Numbered from the stretch's first letter, positions 8,847 through 17,859 are shown. The stretch is DNA of 64,000 nucleotides from Virgibacillus subterraneus (GCF_900110695.1 NZ_FOEH01000007.1:62001-126000), one strand, 5' to 3'. The notes: generated from the letters alone by a model not told the origin. Translations and numbers: made by a program.

Positions 8847-9317
8847 TTAATGATCCTCCTGGTTTAACGAAAACTCCGTTTGGAAAGATTTATCGTACCA
8901 TCTAAAATCAGCTATAATCGTATCGACATCATCTTTTAAAGGCTTATATGTATGTATTATAAATTCTCCCCATGATTGACCGGACGATGAACCGCTGCTA
9001 GCGTTATAGCTGTTTCCTTTCCCATCCATTAAATCGATGGCCCCACTCGGAAAAGACCAACCTGATTCCTCCGTATGTACTTCATATATTAATGTTGTTT
9101 CATCATCTGAAAGTATAAGATGTTTAAATCTAATTTCATCCTGACCTATTGTTACTTCTTCGTCCAGGTCAATCATTTTTGCATCTCCACTATCTACCTG
9201 CTTTTGAATATCTTTTGGGATGTCACGATCAAACGTCGATGCTGTTAACATGATAATATCAGGAATAAGAATAATTAGTGCAATAACGATAAATAGACGT
9301 CGAATCCATTTCATCAT
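8847..9317 (-). CDS. Membrane-anchored extracytoplasmic protein, DUF4179/5643-like tail
   Basis: 156 residues: helix FIVIALIILIPDIIMLTAS, then an all-beta domain (FKHLILSDDETTLIYEVHTEES ... WGEFIIHTYKPL) like the immunoglobulin-type domains found on anti-sigma and sporulation-associated membrane proteins. GAAGGAGG precedes the ATG. It overlaps or abuts the downstream frameshifted gene, forming a small envelope operon. No function is known to me. Confidence 0.55.
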   Translation of the reverse strand: MMKWIRRLFIVIALIILIPDIIMLTASTFDRDIPKDIQKQVDSGDAKMIDLDEEVTIGQDEIRFKHLILSDDETTLIYEVHTEESGWSFPSGAIDLMDGKGNSYNASSGSSSGQSWGEFIIHTYKPLKDDVDTIIADFRWYDKSFQTEFSLNQEDH

Positions 9318-9369
9318 TTGACCTCCTTCACAGCCATTTAACTGTCCATAATCTTAACAAAATAATATA

Positions 9370-9867
9370 CTAGCTTTTATCACTGAAAAAAATAATCTCA
9401 GACCGTACCTCCTGATCGATTTCAAGGATTCCAAATGAATAATATGGGAGTGTCCGTTTATCCGTTGGCGATCCAGGATTGAATAATAGCGTCTTCTTAA
9501 AGTACTTCAGCATTGGAATATGCGAATGGCCATAAATGATGACATCCATAGCCTCACCTTCAAAGGCTTCAATAGCCCGCTTTTCTGTTGACTTTTTATC
9601 CCCATGCCCGTGGGTTACTCCGATTTTATGTCCGGCCACGTCAATTATTTCCTTGAGAGCAAAGTTTTCTTTTATATCGTCACCATCGACATTTCCATAA
9701 ACACCTTCCACCTCTGCATACTTAGTGAGCATGCTGTGAACCTCCATCGATTTCCAATCGCCAGCATGAATAATCAATTCAGCACTTTCTAATTCTTTAA
9801 TAAGCCGGGATGGCAGCTGTTTACCTTTTCCGGGCATATGCGTATCCGCTACTACAATAATTTTCAT
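9370..9867 (-). CDS. YfcE/YsnB-type metallophosphoesterase
   Basis: 165 residues with all metal-binding motifs of the family: VADTH (residues 6-10), HAGDW, GNVDGD, GVTHGHGD and GHSHIP, then NPGSPTDKR. These small cytosolic Mn2+-dependent phosphodiesterases resemble MJ0936/YfcE and Bacillus YsnB; natural substrates are not settled. It lies 16 bp downstream of the permease gene. Confidence 0.85.
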   Translation of the reverse strand: MKIIVVADTHMPGKGKQLPSRLIKELESAELIIHAGDWKSMEVHSMLTKYAEVEGVYGNVDGDDIKENFALKEIIDVAGHKIGVTHGHGDKKSTEKRAIEAFEGEAMDVIIYGHSHIPMLKYFKKTLLFNPGSPTDKRTLPYYSFGILEIDQEVRSEIIFFSDKS

Positions 9868-9882
9868 TTACAGATCTCCATT

Positions 9883-11289
9883 CTAAAGATTATATACGAC
9901 AAATTGTACATAAATCTGCACCATCACATATAAAGCAATTGCATACTTCAGATTAAACTTAATTCCATTTTTATAACCGCTTAATCCATTCGTACCACTC
10001 AATATAATAACTGGCATAATTAACGGTGAAAGAAGTATCGAAATAGCACTTCCGGAAGTTATCGACAGGACAACCAATTCTGGCGGATAAGGAAGTGAGA
10101 TACTTTCCAATATCCCTGCAACTAAAACCATTACGGTCAATGGACCAAGCCCCATAAATCCAAGAATTATAACGATAAACGGAAGGAAATATAACATATT
10201 AAAGAATGGTATAATTTCCTGCAGGTTATAGATCATTTCGATAAAATTCGCCCCAAGACCGGTTTGATTTATCCCCAATATCATTACGCCAGCAGCCAGC
10301 ATTATACTGAATTGATACCCCTGGCTAACAAGCCCCTCTCTATAATATTCAGTTGTTTGCCTAAACAGTTTCATCGGGCTTTTTTTAATCATGAAATAAA
10401 TACTGGTCCATACAATAATAACCAGTGGAATAAGTACCATCAGCGGGATTGAAAGAACTTCATATAATATAAAAATTGAGCCAAATAATGTTATGAACAG
10501 AAAAGCGAATTCTAAAGAATTACGAATTTGCTGTTTTCTATTAGAAGAATGGCTGACTACCTTATCAATTTCTGTTTTTATATCAGATGTTAAATTCACA
10601 CCATAACGTTTCTCATCGAAATATGAAAAAATCACAGCCATCGCAATGGCGCAAACCGTCACCACGAATCCTTGCAAAATGGTTACCCATAACGAAGCGT
10701 TCAACGCCTCGACAGCAAAAGTGAAACTTGGGATGCTGATTATCCATAACGTTGACAGTGCAAAAGCACGCAAAAGTGCTGTCCCTTTAAAATTTTCCCA
10801 TGCTTCGCCCTGTTGATTTTTCAGAATGTCATCAACGAATCGATACATAAGCGGGATTGACCCAAATAATAAAAAATATGAAATAATATGAGTGAAGAAG
10901 ATCATTCCAAAGTAAAATTTACGACTTGTATCAAGCATTCTGTGTGCTAAACCAATGATTTCTTCAATATATGGCTCTTCTCGTAATACCCAGCCAATCA
11001 TTGGCACAATAATTAATAGTCCAATAATACTGCTCATTTGTAGTAGACCATTCTGTATATTTTCAAAGAACGAATCTCCGGCAAGCGTAATGGTGATTAA
11101 GCCTGTCAGAAAAAGAAATAGTGGTAATTTAAATTGTTTTAATGTCAGATTTATCCCTGCAAACACCAATATTAGAAGTCCGCTTAATGCCTGCAAATCA
11201 GCCAATAATTCGCTGTCCACAAAAAACGTGACAAAGTGTAATATGCCATACAAGAAAATTGATAGCCTTAGTATTCTCGACAAATACAT
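9883..11289 (-). CDS. Multi-pass membrane permease, unknown substrate
   Basis: 468 residues with about 12 hydrophobic segments and a central charged loop (DIKTEIDKVVSHSSNRKQQ). The repeat of LGFMGLGPLTVMVLVAGIL and SITSGSAISILLSPLIMPVII resembles anion or NhaC/DcuC-like ion transporters. I cannot name the substrate. Stop and start are 16 bp from the phosphodiesterase gene. Confidence 0.6.
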   Translation of the reverse strand: MYLSRILRLSIFLYGILHFVTFFVDSELLADLQALSGLLILVFAGINLTLKQFKLPLFLFLTGLITITLAGDSFFENIQNGLLQMSSIIGLLIIVPMIGWVLREEPYIEEIIGLAHRMLDTSRKFYFGMIFFTHIISYFLLFGSIPLMYRFVDDILKNQQGEAWENFKGTALLRAFALSTLWIISIPSFTFAVEALNASLWVTILQGFVVTVCAIAMAVIFSYFDEKRYGVNLTSDIKTEIDKVVSHSSNRKQQIRNSLEFAFLFITLFGSIFILYEVLSIPLMVLIPLVIIVWTSIYFMIKKSPMKLFRQTTEYYREGLVSQGYQFSIMLAAGVMILGINQTGLGANFIEMIYNLQEIIPFFNMLYFLPFIVIILGFMGLGPLTVMVLVAGILESISLPYPPELVVLSITSGSAISILLSPLIMPVIILSGTNGLSGYKNGIKFNLKYAIALYVMVQIYVQFVVYNL

Positions 11290-11521
11290 GTTGATTAACT
11301 CCTTAGTTTACTCCTGACATTAATAATGACAGACAACTAATTGATTGTATAGATAAGCTTTTTAATAATGGCTGTATTCAAAAAGATTGATGTTGATTAG
11401 AAACTTGGCACTCTTCAAGACTTGTGGTGGATATCATAGTTACACTTATCCAGGATGAAAGTTGGTTTAATTTCATAACTGCGTGAAATACTGTGACACA
11501 ATGCGGAAAAATACTTTACCG

Positions 11522-11677
11522 CGTTCTCATAACCTCGATGAAGACACTTTTCATGCTATTTGAACAGCGTTCGCGTTCTCATAACCTCGATGAAGACACT
11601 TTTCACGCTATTTGAATAGCGTTCACGTTCTCATAACCTCGATGAGTGACTGTTTCACGCTATTTGAGCAGAAATTT
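11522..11677. repeat. Three tandem 52-bp repeats with internal palindrome
   Basis: CGTTCTCATAACCTCGATGA begins at 11522, 11574 and 11626, an exact 52-base period. Each unit ends in a dyad (ACGCTATT-tg-AATAGCGT in the second unit; slightly altered in the first and third). The third unit diverges in the middle (GAGTGACTG instead of GAAGACACT). No unique spacers exist between units. Confidence 0.9.
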
Positions 11678-11800
11678 TCCATGGTGAACGCCCCGGCCTT
11701 CTTGCGAGCAAAATGTACTCAGTACGTGGGATCTTCAGACTGTTCCTTCGACGAACAGGACGTTCTTGTATCGGCGATGAAATTGTGCCTGCCTTAATAA

Positions 11801-11846
11801 AAAAAGTAACTGCCCTCATTTAATGATAAGCAATTACTTTTTCATT
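11801..11846 (-). terminator. Rho-independent terminator of dbpA
   Basis: On the minus strand AGTAATTGC and GCAGTTACT form a hairpin around an 18-base loop, followed by a T-run, 8 bases beyond the helicase stop codon. Confidence 0.55.
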
Positions 11847-11853
11847 TAGCACT

Positions 11854-13299
11854 TTATTTGATTGCCTTGCTAACTTTTAACTTTTTCCCTTTAATTGTCG
11901 TATTCTCCATGGCTTGCAGAACAACTGAACCTTTGCCATTAAGAATATCAACATATGATAAACTATCCTTAATTGTTATAATCCCGATGTCATCTGCTGA
12001 TACACCAGGAATTTTAGCTATTGTTCCTACGAAATCTACCGCACGAATCTTCTTCTTTTTGCCACCGTTAAAGTGAAGCTTCATGATATCTTTGTTGATT
12101 CGTTCTGTTTTATTATTTTTAACAATCCGGCGACCACTAAGTTTCTCATCGAAAGTGGCTTGTTTGCTTGCAACTTCCTGACGGTTAGGTGCCTCTATTA
12201 CAGGTATCTCAAATCCAATGTATCTTTCAATAGAATTAAGTTTTTTTCCTTCATTAGGAGTTGCAAACGTAATCGCTTTTCCTTTATTACCGACACGACC
12301 TGTTCTTCCTGTTCGATGAACGTAGCTCTCTTTTTCCATTGGGACATCATAGTTAATCACAAGCGTCACATTGTCGATATCGATTCCCCTAGCAGCTACA
12401 TCAGTTGCCACAAGATATCGGAATTCGCCCGTTTTGAAACCTTCCATTACTGCAAATCGATCGTCTTGTTCTAACCCACCATGAAGTCTTTGACAGGGAT
12501 AATTGGCCTGATCTAATTCAGTAAAGACAATATCAACGTGTTCTTTTGTTCTGCAAAAAATGATGCAGCTATCTGGGTTCTCAACAACCGTTACATCTTT
12601 TAACAGTGGAATTTTTTCTTCATTTTTCACTTCAATTAGTTTATGCTGAATAGTACTCGTTGTTATACCGGTATCTTCAATATCAATATGAGTAGGATTC
12701 TTCATATATTTATAGCAAAGATTCTCAACATCTTTTGGCAATGTAGCTGAAAACACCATCGTCGCTCTATTTGCAGGAAGTTCTTTTATAATCGATTCTA
12801 CTTCGTTAATAAAACCCATATTTAGCATTTCATCTGCTTCATCTATTATGAGGTAATTTATTTGATCTAAAGCAAGTGTCCCTCTTTCGATATGATCCAT
12901 TACTCGTCCGGGTGTACCAACCACTACATGTGTTTTTTGTTTCAATTCCTCTTTTTGTCTGGCAAAAGGTTCTTTTCCATAAACCGCTGCAGCTTTGATC
13001 CGTTTGAACCTTCCTATGTTTGTTACGTCTTCGCGAACCTGCACTGCAAGTTCCCTGGTTGGTGTAAGAATAATGGCTTGTGGATTTTTTTCTTCCCATT
13101 CAATCATTTGGCAAATAGGTATACCAAAGGATGCGGTTTTACCAGTGCCTGTTTGTGATTTCACGACAAGATCTTCATTTTCCATTGCTCTTGGTATTAC
13201 TTCACGTTGGACTTCAGTAGGATTTTCGTATTTAAGAACATCTAGCGCTCGTTTAATTGTGTCACTTAAATTATAATCCTCAAAATTACGTTTACTCAT
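11854..13299 (-). CDS. dbpA: DEAD-box RNA helicase DbpA
   Basis: 481 residues with the full helicase core: Q-motif region [11 protein letters not shown], Walker [26 protein letters not shown], and the C-lobe ARGIDI and HRTGRTGR. The tail after residue about 400 ([30 protein letters not shown]) is the DbpA-type RNA-recognition domain that targets 23S rRNA hairpin 92 in characterised homologues, so a role in 50S subunit assembly is expected. It is divergent from yabR across a shared 160-bp intergenic region. Confidence 0.93.
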   Translation of the reverse strand: MSKRNFEDYNLSDTIKRALDVLKYENPTEVQREVIPRAMENEDLVVKSQTGTGKTASFGIPICQMIEWEEKNPQAIILTPTRELAVQVREDVTNIGRFKRIKAAAVYGKEPFARQKEELKQKTHVVVGTPGRVMDHIERGTLALDQINYLIIDEADEMLNMGFINEVESIIKELPANRATMVFSATLPKDVENLCYKYMKNPTHIDIEDTGITTSTIQHKLIEVKNEEKIPLLKDVTVVENPDSCIIFCRTKEHVDIVFTELDQANYPCQRLHGGLEQDDRFAVMEGFKTGEFRYLVATDVAARGIDIDNVTLVINYDVPMEKESYVHRTGRTGRVGNKGKAITFATPNEGKKLNSIERYIGFEIPVIEAPNRQEVASKQATFDEKLSGRRIVKNNKTERINKDIMKLHFNGGKKKKIRAVDFVGTIAKIPGVSADDIGIITIKDSLSYVDILNGKGSVVLQAMENTTIKGKKLKVSKAIK

Positions 13300-13399
13300 G
13301 TACTAACCCTCGTTTTTTCGTATTATCCGACTTATATATAGGATTCTCTAAGGAGAGCTATCATATTCAAAATCTGACTATGTTCATTATACACGCTTA

Positions 13400-13428
13400 T
13401 TGCTATTATTTCTTTAATTTGTTATAAT
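13400..13428 (+). promoter_or_regulatory. SigA-type promoter of yabR
   Basis: TTGCTA (13400-13405) and TATAAT (13423-13428) are separated by 17 bases, 35 bp before the yabR start. Confidence 0.7.
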
Positions 13429-13462
13429 TAGTTGGTTTTAATAATATTTAGGGGGAACTTTT

Positions 13463-13900
13463 TTGTCAATTGAAGTAGGCAGCAAGGTACAAGGTAAAGT
13501 AACAGGCATCACCAATTTTGGAGCATTTGTAGAAATTCCTGGAGGTACAACAGGTCTCGTGCATATTAGTGAGGTAGCGGATAGCTATGTAAAAGATGTT
13601 CACGACCACCTCACAGTAGGAGACCAAATTGAAGTAAAAGTGATTAGTGAGAAGGACGGAAAGACTGCCTTGTCCATCAAAAAAGCAATAGATAAACCCG
13701 AAGGACAAACCTCATCTTACTCTAAGCGCCCATCACGCCAGGGAAGTAACAGAAATTCCGGTCCAAAAGGAAATTTCAAATCAAAAGATAATTTTGAAGA
13801 TAAAATGGCTCGTTTTTTAAAGAGTAGTGAAGAAAATTTATATACACTAAAACGCAGTACCGAATCAAAACGAGGTGGCAGAGGCGGAAGACGCGGATAA
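13463..13900 (+). CDS. yabR: S1-domain RNA-binding protein YabR
   Basis: 145 residues. The first 75 are an S1 domain (VGSKVQGKVTGITNFGAFVE ... GLVHISEVADSYVKDV), followed by a low-complexity basic linker and the tail FEDKMARFLKSSEENLYTLKR and KRGGRGGRRG, which matches Bacillus YabR closely. The start is TTG with GGGGGAAC upstream. In Bacillus subtilis yabR lies beside divIC; here it stands alone next to the helicase gene, so both neighbours act on RNA. Confidence 0.9.
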   Translation: MSIEVGSKVQGKVTGITNFGAFVEIPGGTTGLVHISEVADSYVKDVHDHLTVGDQIEVKVISEKDGKTALSIKKAIDKPEGQTSSYSKRPSRQGSNRNSGPKGNFKSKDNFEDKMARFLKSSEENLYTLKRSTESKRGGRGGRRG

Positions 13901-13920
13901 TCTGCTGTGATTTATAGATA

Positions 13921-13955
13921 AAAGCAAGTCTGTTTTAACAGGCTTGCTTTCTTTA
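13921..13955 (+). terminator. Rho-independent terminator of yabR
   Basis: AAAGCAAGTCTGTT and AACAGGCTTGCTTT form a long stem with one mismatch, followed by CTTTATT. Confidence 0.85.
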
Positions 13956-13990
13956 TTGTACTAAAATGGGAGGATTTTTTGACCCTCCAG

Positions 13991-14818
13991 TTATTCTAAG
14001 TGTTCTTGCAACACGTTAGATGTTTCGGCTAACTTTTCTTCCTCAATCTCCACATAATAAGTTTCATCAATCATTTTTTCATTATAACCTTCTCTCAAAT
14101 CAATAATTTCAACTGATGTGGAATCACTATCGAGTATGTTGAATTGATCTTTGGTCATGTTCGTTTCGCTTTGTTTCACAAGTTCTTTGATTTTGGAAAT
14201 TGATAAATTTTCCTTTACTTCGTGCATGAAGTTATTCCTATTGGTGTCATTTTTAGTGAGGCCTAATGATTTGGCAAGGTTTTCTGCTGGAATAGTCGCA
14301 TAATAATTAATAGGAATGTCAAATAACTGAGAAACTGTTGCCATTACTGTTTTAGGTCCTGCACCATATGCCCCTGCGTGTAATAATTTATCCTTTTTAA
14401 TTGTTTCGCCTTGCGCATCCAGTATTGAGACATACGTATCACGTGGGACAGGTACAACCTTCATACTCTCATCATCGCTATTGTAAGCTAGTAGTATGTT
14501 TAAACTAGTTCTACTTCTTGGTTCTTCTCCCATCAGTAAAACAGAAAAAGAGTTATTATTTTGCTGTGATGCTAATTGGTTATCACCATTTTCATCCCCA
14601 GAATAGATAATGGGTAATAACACACCTATGGATAATATAATAACTAGAAAAGTTGCTGTTACTGGTCCAATCGATTGAAAAAGGCCTTTGAAATTGCTTT
14701 TCCTATTATGCTTCTTTTGGATTTTGGTTATAGTTTCCTCCCGATCCTGTTTCGTAAAGTTCAGTTCTTCGTCATCCAAGTAGGCAAACAGTTCTTTAAC
14801 GAACTTCTTATTCTTCAT
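13991..14818 (-). CDS. LCP-domain membrane protein in the anti-sigma position
   Basis: 275 residues: a cytoplasmic N-terminal region of about 45 residues (FVKELFAYLDDEELNFTKQDREETITKI), one membrane helix (ATFLVIILSIGVLLPIIY) and an outside domain with LytR-CpsA-Psr signatures: FSVLLMGEEPRSRTSLNILL, VVPVPRDTYVSI and KLLHAGAYGAGP. LCP enzymes attach teichoic acids or polysaccharides to peptidoglycan. The gene overlaps the sigma gene by 11 bases, exactly where an anti-sigma gene normally sits, so the N-terminal region probably restrains the sigma factor. The LCP domain is short (about 180 residues) and may be catalytically weak. Confidence 0.75.
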   Translation of the reverse strand: MKNKKFVKELFAYLDDEELNFTKQDREETITKIQKKHNRKSNFKGLFQSIGPVTATFLVIILSIGVLLPIIYSGDENGDNQLASQQNNNSFSVLLMGEEPRSRTSLNILLAYNSDDESMKVVPVPRDTYVSILDAQGETIKKDKLLHAGAYGAGPKTVMATVSQLFDIPINYYATIPAENLAKSLGLTKNDTNRNNFMHEVKENLSISKIKELVKQSETNMTKDQFNILDSDSTSVEIIDLREGYNEKMIDETYYVEIEEEKLAETSNVLQEHLE

Positions 14819-15335
14819 AAATACTTGCCTCCTCCATCATTATTTTAAGTTTTTGCTTTCCTCTTCTAAGCCTTGTCTTTACAGTACTTATGTTAAGACC
14901 AGTAACTTCCACTATTTCGTCCATAATTAGGGACTTATAGTAATAAAGAAAAATGACTTCACGATAACTTTTGGGAAGAGAAAAAATAAGTTGCCTAATT
15001 TCCTGATTTTCAGATTCCTTGATTACTTTATCCTCAGCTGACGGCAAGATTGATTTTGCAGTTTCTTGTACAAAGCTTTTTGCTTGAACCTTTCGATGAT
15101 GCCAACTTCTTAAGTAATCCTTTGATTCATTAATAGTAATACGGTATAGCCATGTTTTTAGCGATGATTCATTACGAAAATCATCCAGATTTTTATAACA
15201 CTTAATGAAGCTGTTTTGAACAACATCCTTAGCGGTTTCTTTATCTTTTACATAGTTGAATGCCAGTCGTACCAAGTCATTTCCATACTCAACCATAATT
15301 TCCTCTAGTATGATTTCATTTCTGTTTTCATCCAT
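14808..15335 (-). CDS. ECF-type RNA polymerase sigma factor
   Basis: 175 residues: region 2 YGNDLVRLAFNYVKDKETAKDVVQNSFIKCY and TWLYRITINESKDYLR, linker, and region 4 LPKSYREVIFLYYYKSLIMDEIVEVTGLNISTVKTRLRRGK. GGAGAAGCGGGG precedes the ATG at 15333-15335. It is co-expressed with the LCP protein and preceded by an ECF-type promoter, so it probably drives its own operon in response to an envelope signal. Confidence 0.9.
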   Translation of the reverse strand: MDENRNEIILEEIMVEYGNDLVRLAFNYVKDKETAKDVVQNSFIKCYKNLDDFRNESSLKTWLYRITINESKDYLRSWHHRKVQAKSFVQETAKSILPSAEDKVIKESENQEIRQLIFSLPKSYREVIFLYYYKSLIMDEIVEVTGLNISTVKTRLRRGKQKLKIMMEEASIYEE

Positions 15336-15376
15336 AATCCCCGCTTCTCCAATCTGCCTCTGTAATTCGAACATTT

Positions 15377-15403
15377 GACGGATGCCAATTTAAAATAGTT
15401 TCA
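15377..15403 (-). promoter_or_regulatory. ECF-type autoregulatory promoter
   Basis: On the minus strand TGAAAC (15398-15403) and CGTC (15377-15380) are 17 bases apart, the classic recognition elements of Bacillus ECF sigma factors such as SigW, SigX and SigM, about 40 bp before the sigma gene start. Confidence 0.7.
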
Positions 15404-15473
15404 GGATGGTGATTAATGATATAACTTTCGTACATATTAAGGATAAAGGAAAAGTGTATTGGAGGTATAGACA

Positions 15474-15635
15474 ATGGATAAAAATTATCGCGAGTATCGA
15501 ACTGGTCAAGGTGTACCTGAAAAAGGGGAGTATATATGTCAATCCGGGGAAAAGGCAAAATTAAATGAGGATGAGAATTTCCCGGCCTGTCCTGTCAGTG
15601 GTGATGAGACAACCTGGAAGAAGGATGATCATTAA
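15474..15635 (+). CDS. Small YjzC-like protein, 53 residues
   Basis: GGAGGTATAGACA precedes an ATG that opens MDKNYREYRTGQGVPEKGEY, then ICQSGEKAKL and FPACPVSGDETTW. The RTGQ..P..G.Y opening is that of YjzC-type small proteins, and the C..SG / CPVSG pairs look like a degenerate zinc ribbon. It is divergent from the sigma gene; its upstream region overlaps the sigma promoter. Confidence 0.65.
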   Translation: MDKNYREYRTGQGVPEKGEYICQSGEKAKLNEDENFPACPVSGDETTWKKDDH

Positions 15636-15683
15636 CATTCGAGTAGCACCCCTACTCGAAAAATATTCTATTAATCTATTCTT

Positions 15684-15755
15684 TTTGTCGTATTATGTAA
15701 ACTTTTGACTTCCTTTGTAGAATCTATTGAATATTTTTATAAAAGTAGTCATAAT
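15684..15755 (+). promoter_or_regulatory. Promoter of the first spo0E-like gene with candidate 0A boxes
   Basis: TTGAAT (15727-15732) and CATAAT (15750-15755) are 17 bases apart. Upstream are TTTGTCGTA (15684-15692) and TTTGTAGAA (15714-15722), each one or two mismatches from the Spo0A box TTTGTCGAA. The same arrangement and spacing recur at 17723-17794. Confidence 0.55.
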
Positions 15756-15818
15756 AGATTTCGTTGTGTGTTAAGACTTTTGACCTAACTATTTAATCGC
15801 TAGAGAGGGAGAAGATAA

Positions 15819-16004
15819 ATGATTGCATTAGTTGAACCAACTCGAAATAATTTGCCTAAGGAGATTTTAATGAAAAAGAAAGAGATGATTGAATTAGGTA
15901 TGAAATACGGACTGGCTAATAAACGCACTATAGAATGCAGCCAACAACTTGATGATCTATTAAATGAACATTTTAATGTCAAACAGTCCTACTATACTGC
16001 TTGA
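15819..16004 (+). CDS. Spo0E-like sporulation regulator (Spo0A-P phosphatase family)
   Basis: 61 residues: a two-helix protein with the family signature SQQLDDLLNEH (residues about 41-51) and an N-terminal helix ILMKKKEMIELGMKYGL. Spo0E-family proteins dephosphorylate Spo0A-P and delay sporulation. GAGGGAGAAG precedes the ATG. A paralogue lies at 17860-18045 with a matching promoter. Confidence 0.85.
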   Translation: MIALVEPTRNNLPKEILMKKKEMIELGMKYGLANKRTIECSQQLDDLLNEHFNVKQSYYTA

Positions 16005-16095
16005 TAGTTTCTATACCTATTGATTGAGGACTGATTTAAACCTCAATCACTCTCAATGATTATTTCAATTAATACATTCGAGTTGGTTTTTAACC

Positions 16096-16650
16096 CTATT
16101 GTTTTGGAGAACCTGGTGGATAATAATAAGGTGGTACTTTAATCCATCCACGCTTACGCATAAGTGTCTTTAAAGTTGTTCCAAACGTTATCCAATCTGT
16201 ATAAAAATCAAGCCATATCATACCAATATCACTTCTAAGTGAATCCGCTTGTCCTTTAGCACAGGATTGCATACATGTTACTAGCTTAAATGCAACGCCA
16301 TTTGTAATTTCATTATCTGTCAACTTCACTCCTAGAGGAATTTCGTTCGGTTCTGAATTTGGTTTTGATGACGTCACATCAGGTAACGGAATTCCCTCTT
16401 CTTTCATAAACTTACTTAATTTTTTCACCTGGGATTCACACAATTTAATGACATCCTGGAGCATTTCTTTTACCTCATCATCTGCTGTTGTGTTTAACCC
16501 AGATTCTTCATAACGAATGAATTCTTCCATAATTGTAAGGTATTTCCAGCAGTCACCTGCTTCAACTATATTCAGAGGGGATTTTGGTTCATTCATATTA
16601 TCCATTGACGTTTTCAGTGTGTTCCAAACTGCTTCAAATGGATTAGACAT
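16096..16650 (-). CDS. DUF3231-type protein
   Basis: 184 residues, mostly helical: WKYLTIMEEFIRYEESGLNT, KLTDNEITNGVAFKLVTCMQSCAKGQADSLRSD and the tail KRGWIKVPPYYYPPGSPKQ are typical of the DUF3231 family of spore-formers, which often shows spore-associated expression. These proteins look like two-domain ferritin-like bundles; no activity is established. It lies between the two spo0E-like genes on the opposite strand. Confidence 0.7.
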   Translation of the reverse strand: MSNPFEAVWNTLKTSMDNMNEPKSPLNIVEAGDCWKYLTIMEEFIRYEESGLNTTADDEVKEMLQDVIKLCESQVKKLSKFMKEEGIPLPDVTSSKPNSEPNEIPLGVKLTDNEITNGVAFKLVTCMQSCAKGQADSLRSDIGMIWLDFYTDWITFGTTLKTLMRKRGWIKVPPYYYPPGSPKQ

Positions 16651-16719
16651 AATTCACACCTCCTCGTTAATATTTTCTCCAATACTCGTAAATAAATGTA
16701 ATAAAATTGTCTTATAAAT

Positions 16720-16983
16720 CTAATGATATAAAGCTCTTACTTTATCCAGATCCTCTAGGAAGTGTATGATTTCCTTCCGACTCAACGGAACAAGCATTTG
16801 GTCATATAATGTAAGAATTTGTCCATTAGCTTCATGTTTATGGTTATTCAGATATTCAGAAAGGTCGTTTAATTGATTTTCTTTAATAATTGACTCCGTT
16901 GAAAAATGTTTAATTCTTTGTAAAACAAACTCATTTGTTAAATCATCAAACTCGCCAGAAATTATGTTTCCATTTAAGATCAT
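16720..16983 (-). CDS. Small protein of unknown function
   Basis: 87 residues starting MILNGNIISGEFDDLTNEFV; GGGGGTG precedes the ATG at 16981-16983. The rest is helical and charged with an SRKEIIHFLEDLDKVRALYH tail. I do not recognise it. Confidence 0.55.
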   Translation of the reverse strand: MILNGNIISGEFDDLTNEFVLQRIKHFSTESIIKENQLNDLSEYLNNHKHEANGQILTLYDQMLVPLSRKEIIHFLEDLDKVRALYH

Positions 16984-17056
16984 GATTTCACCCCCTGTCA
17001 AAAAGTCCTGTTATTTATAGTTTGCCCCAAAAAGCTCATTTTTTGTAAGTGAACTT

Positions 17057-17096
17057 AAAAATGTGGCATACCCAATAGGTACACCACACTCTTTTG
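17057..17096 (-). terminator. Terminator of the carbonic anhydrase gene
   Basis: On the minus strand GTGGTGTACC and GGTATGCCAC pair around a short loop, followed by ATTTTTAAG, 13 bp past the stop codon. Confidence 0.65.
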
Positions 17097-17108
17097 TTAA
17101 TTATCAAT

Positions 17109-17666
17109 TTAATAACCCTTAGAAACAACGTCTAATTTCCCTGTGTCAGGATTAATTACTAATCCGTGAACAGGTACATCCTTAGGTATTAAAGGATGGT
17201 TCTGAATTGTTGAGACACTTTGCCTTACACTGTCCTCGACACTATCAAACCCCTTTAAAAATTGTTTCAAATCCACTCCGGCATTTTGCAGTGTGTCCAA
17301 TCTTTCTTCACTTATGCCACGCTCAGTCATCTTGCTCATAATACTCTCTGATTTCAAACTGGACATGCCGCAATCATGGTGACCCACAACACATACCTCA
17401 TCAGCCTTAAGCTCATAAACCCCAACAAGAATACTTCTCATGATGCTCCCAAACGGATGTGATATAAGCGCACCAGCATTTTTAACTATCTTCACATCAC
17501 CGTTGCCTACATTCATCGACTTCGGAAGCAGTTCAACCAAACGTGTATCCATACACGAGAGTATAACGAGTTTTTTGTTGGGAAACTTTCCTTTTTGATA
17601 TTTTTCATATTCTTTGTTTTCTACAAACTTTTCATTATGTGTCAAAATTTCATCTAGTAATGTCAT
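17109..17666 (-). CDS. Beta-class carbonic anhydrase
   Basis: 185 residues with the zinc ligands Cys38 (in SCMDTR, with Asp40-Arg42 forming the dyad), His96 and Cys99 (GHHDCGMSS). The length and the MTLLDEILTHNEKFVENKEY start match the Bacillus YtiB/YvdA type. It interconverts CO2 and bicarbonate in the cytosol. It is divergent from the second spo0E-like gene. Confidence 0.9.
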   Translation of the reverse strand: MTLLDEILTHNEKFVENKEYEKYQKGKFPNKKLVILSCMDTRLVELLPKSMNVGNGDVKIVKNAGALISHPFGSIMRSILVGVYELKADEVCVVGHHDCGMSSLKSESIMSKMTERGISEERLDTLQNAGVDLKQFLKGFDSVEDSVRQSVSTIQNHPLIPKDVPVHGLVINPDTGKLDVVSKGY

Positions 17667-17722
17667 CCAAATTCCTCCTAATGGTTAAATTTATTATCTT
17701 TATTTTACTATAAAATAATAAT

Positions 17723-17794
17723 TATGTCGTATTTTGTAAGGTTATGACTTCTTTTGTTGAAACTATTGATATCCGATAGGGAAATTGGCATAAT
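17723..17794 (+). promoter_or_regulatory. Promoter of the second spo0E-like gene with candidate 0A boxes
   Basis: TTGATA (17766-17771) and CATAAT (17789-17794) are 17 bases apart; upstream lie TATGTCGTA (17723-17731) and TTTGTTGAA (17753-17761). Layout matches the promoter at 15684-15755 almost base for base over about 50 bp. Confidence 0.55.
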
Positions 17795-17859
17795 AATTTT
17801 TATGTGTTCGAGACTAATTTACTATATAGTTGTAATATAAATGAAAGGAAGTAAATATA

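Larger units (their letters stand above)
11290..11853. other. Gene-free intergenic stretch
   Basis: About 560 bp without a convincing gene. It contains the 52-bp tandem repeat (11522-11677) and, at its right end, the terminator of the helicase gene. A 61-codon plus-strand frame here runs through the repeats and has no ribosome site, so it was not called. Confidence 0.7.

Noticed and set aside
11522-11677. Direct repeats that could suggest a CRISPR array
   Set aside because: The 52-bp units are contiguous with no unique spacers, and no cas genes are present.
12839-13276. Several overlapping frames on both strands inside dbpA
   Set aside because: Shadows of the helicase gene; no ribosome sites or family features.
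15636-15670. Hairpin CGAGTAG-caccc-CTACTCG after the 53-residue gene as a terminator
   Set aside because: The stem is followed by A-rich sequence rather than a T-run on the plus strand, so it is not convincing.
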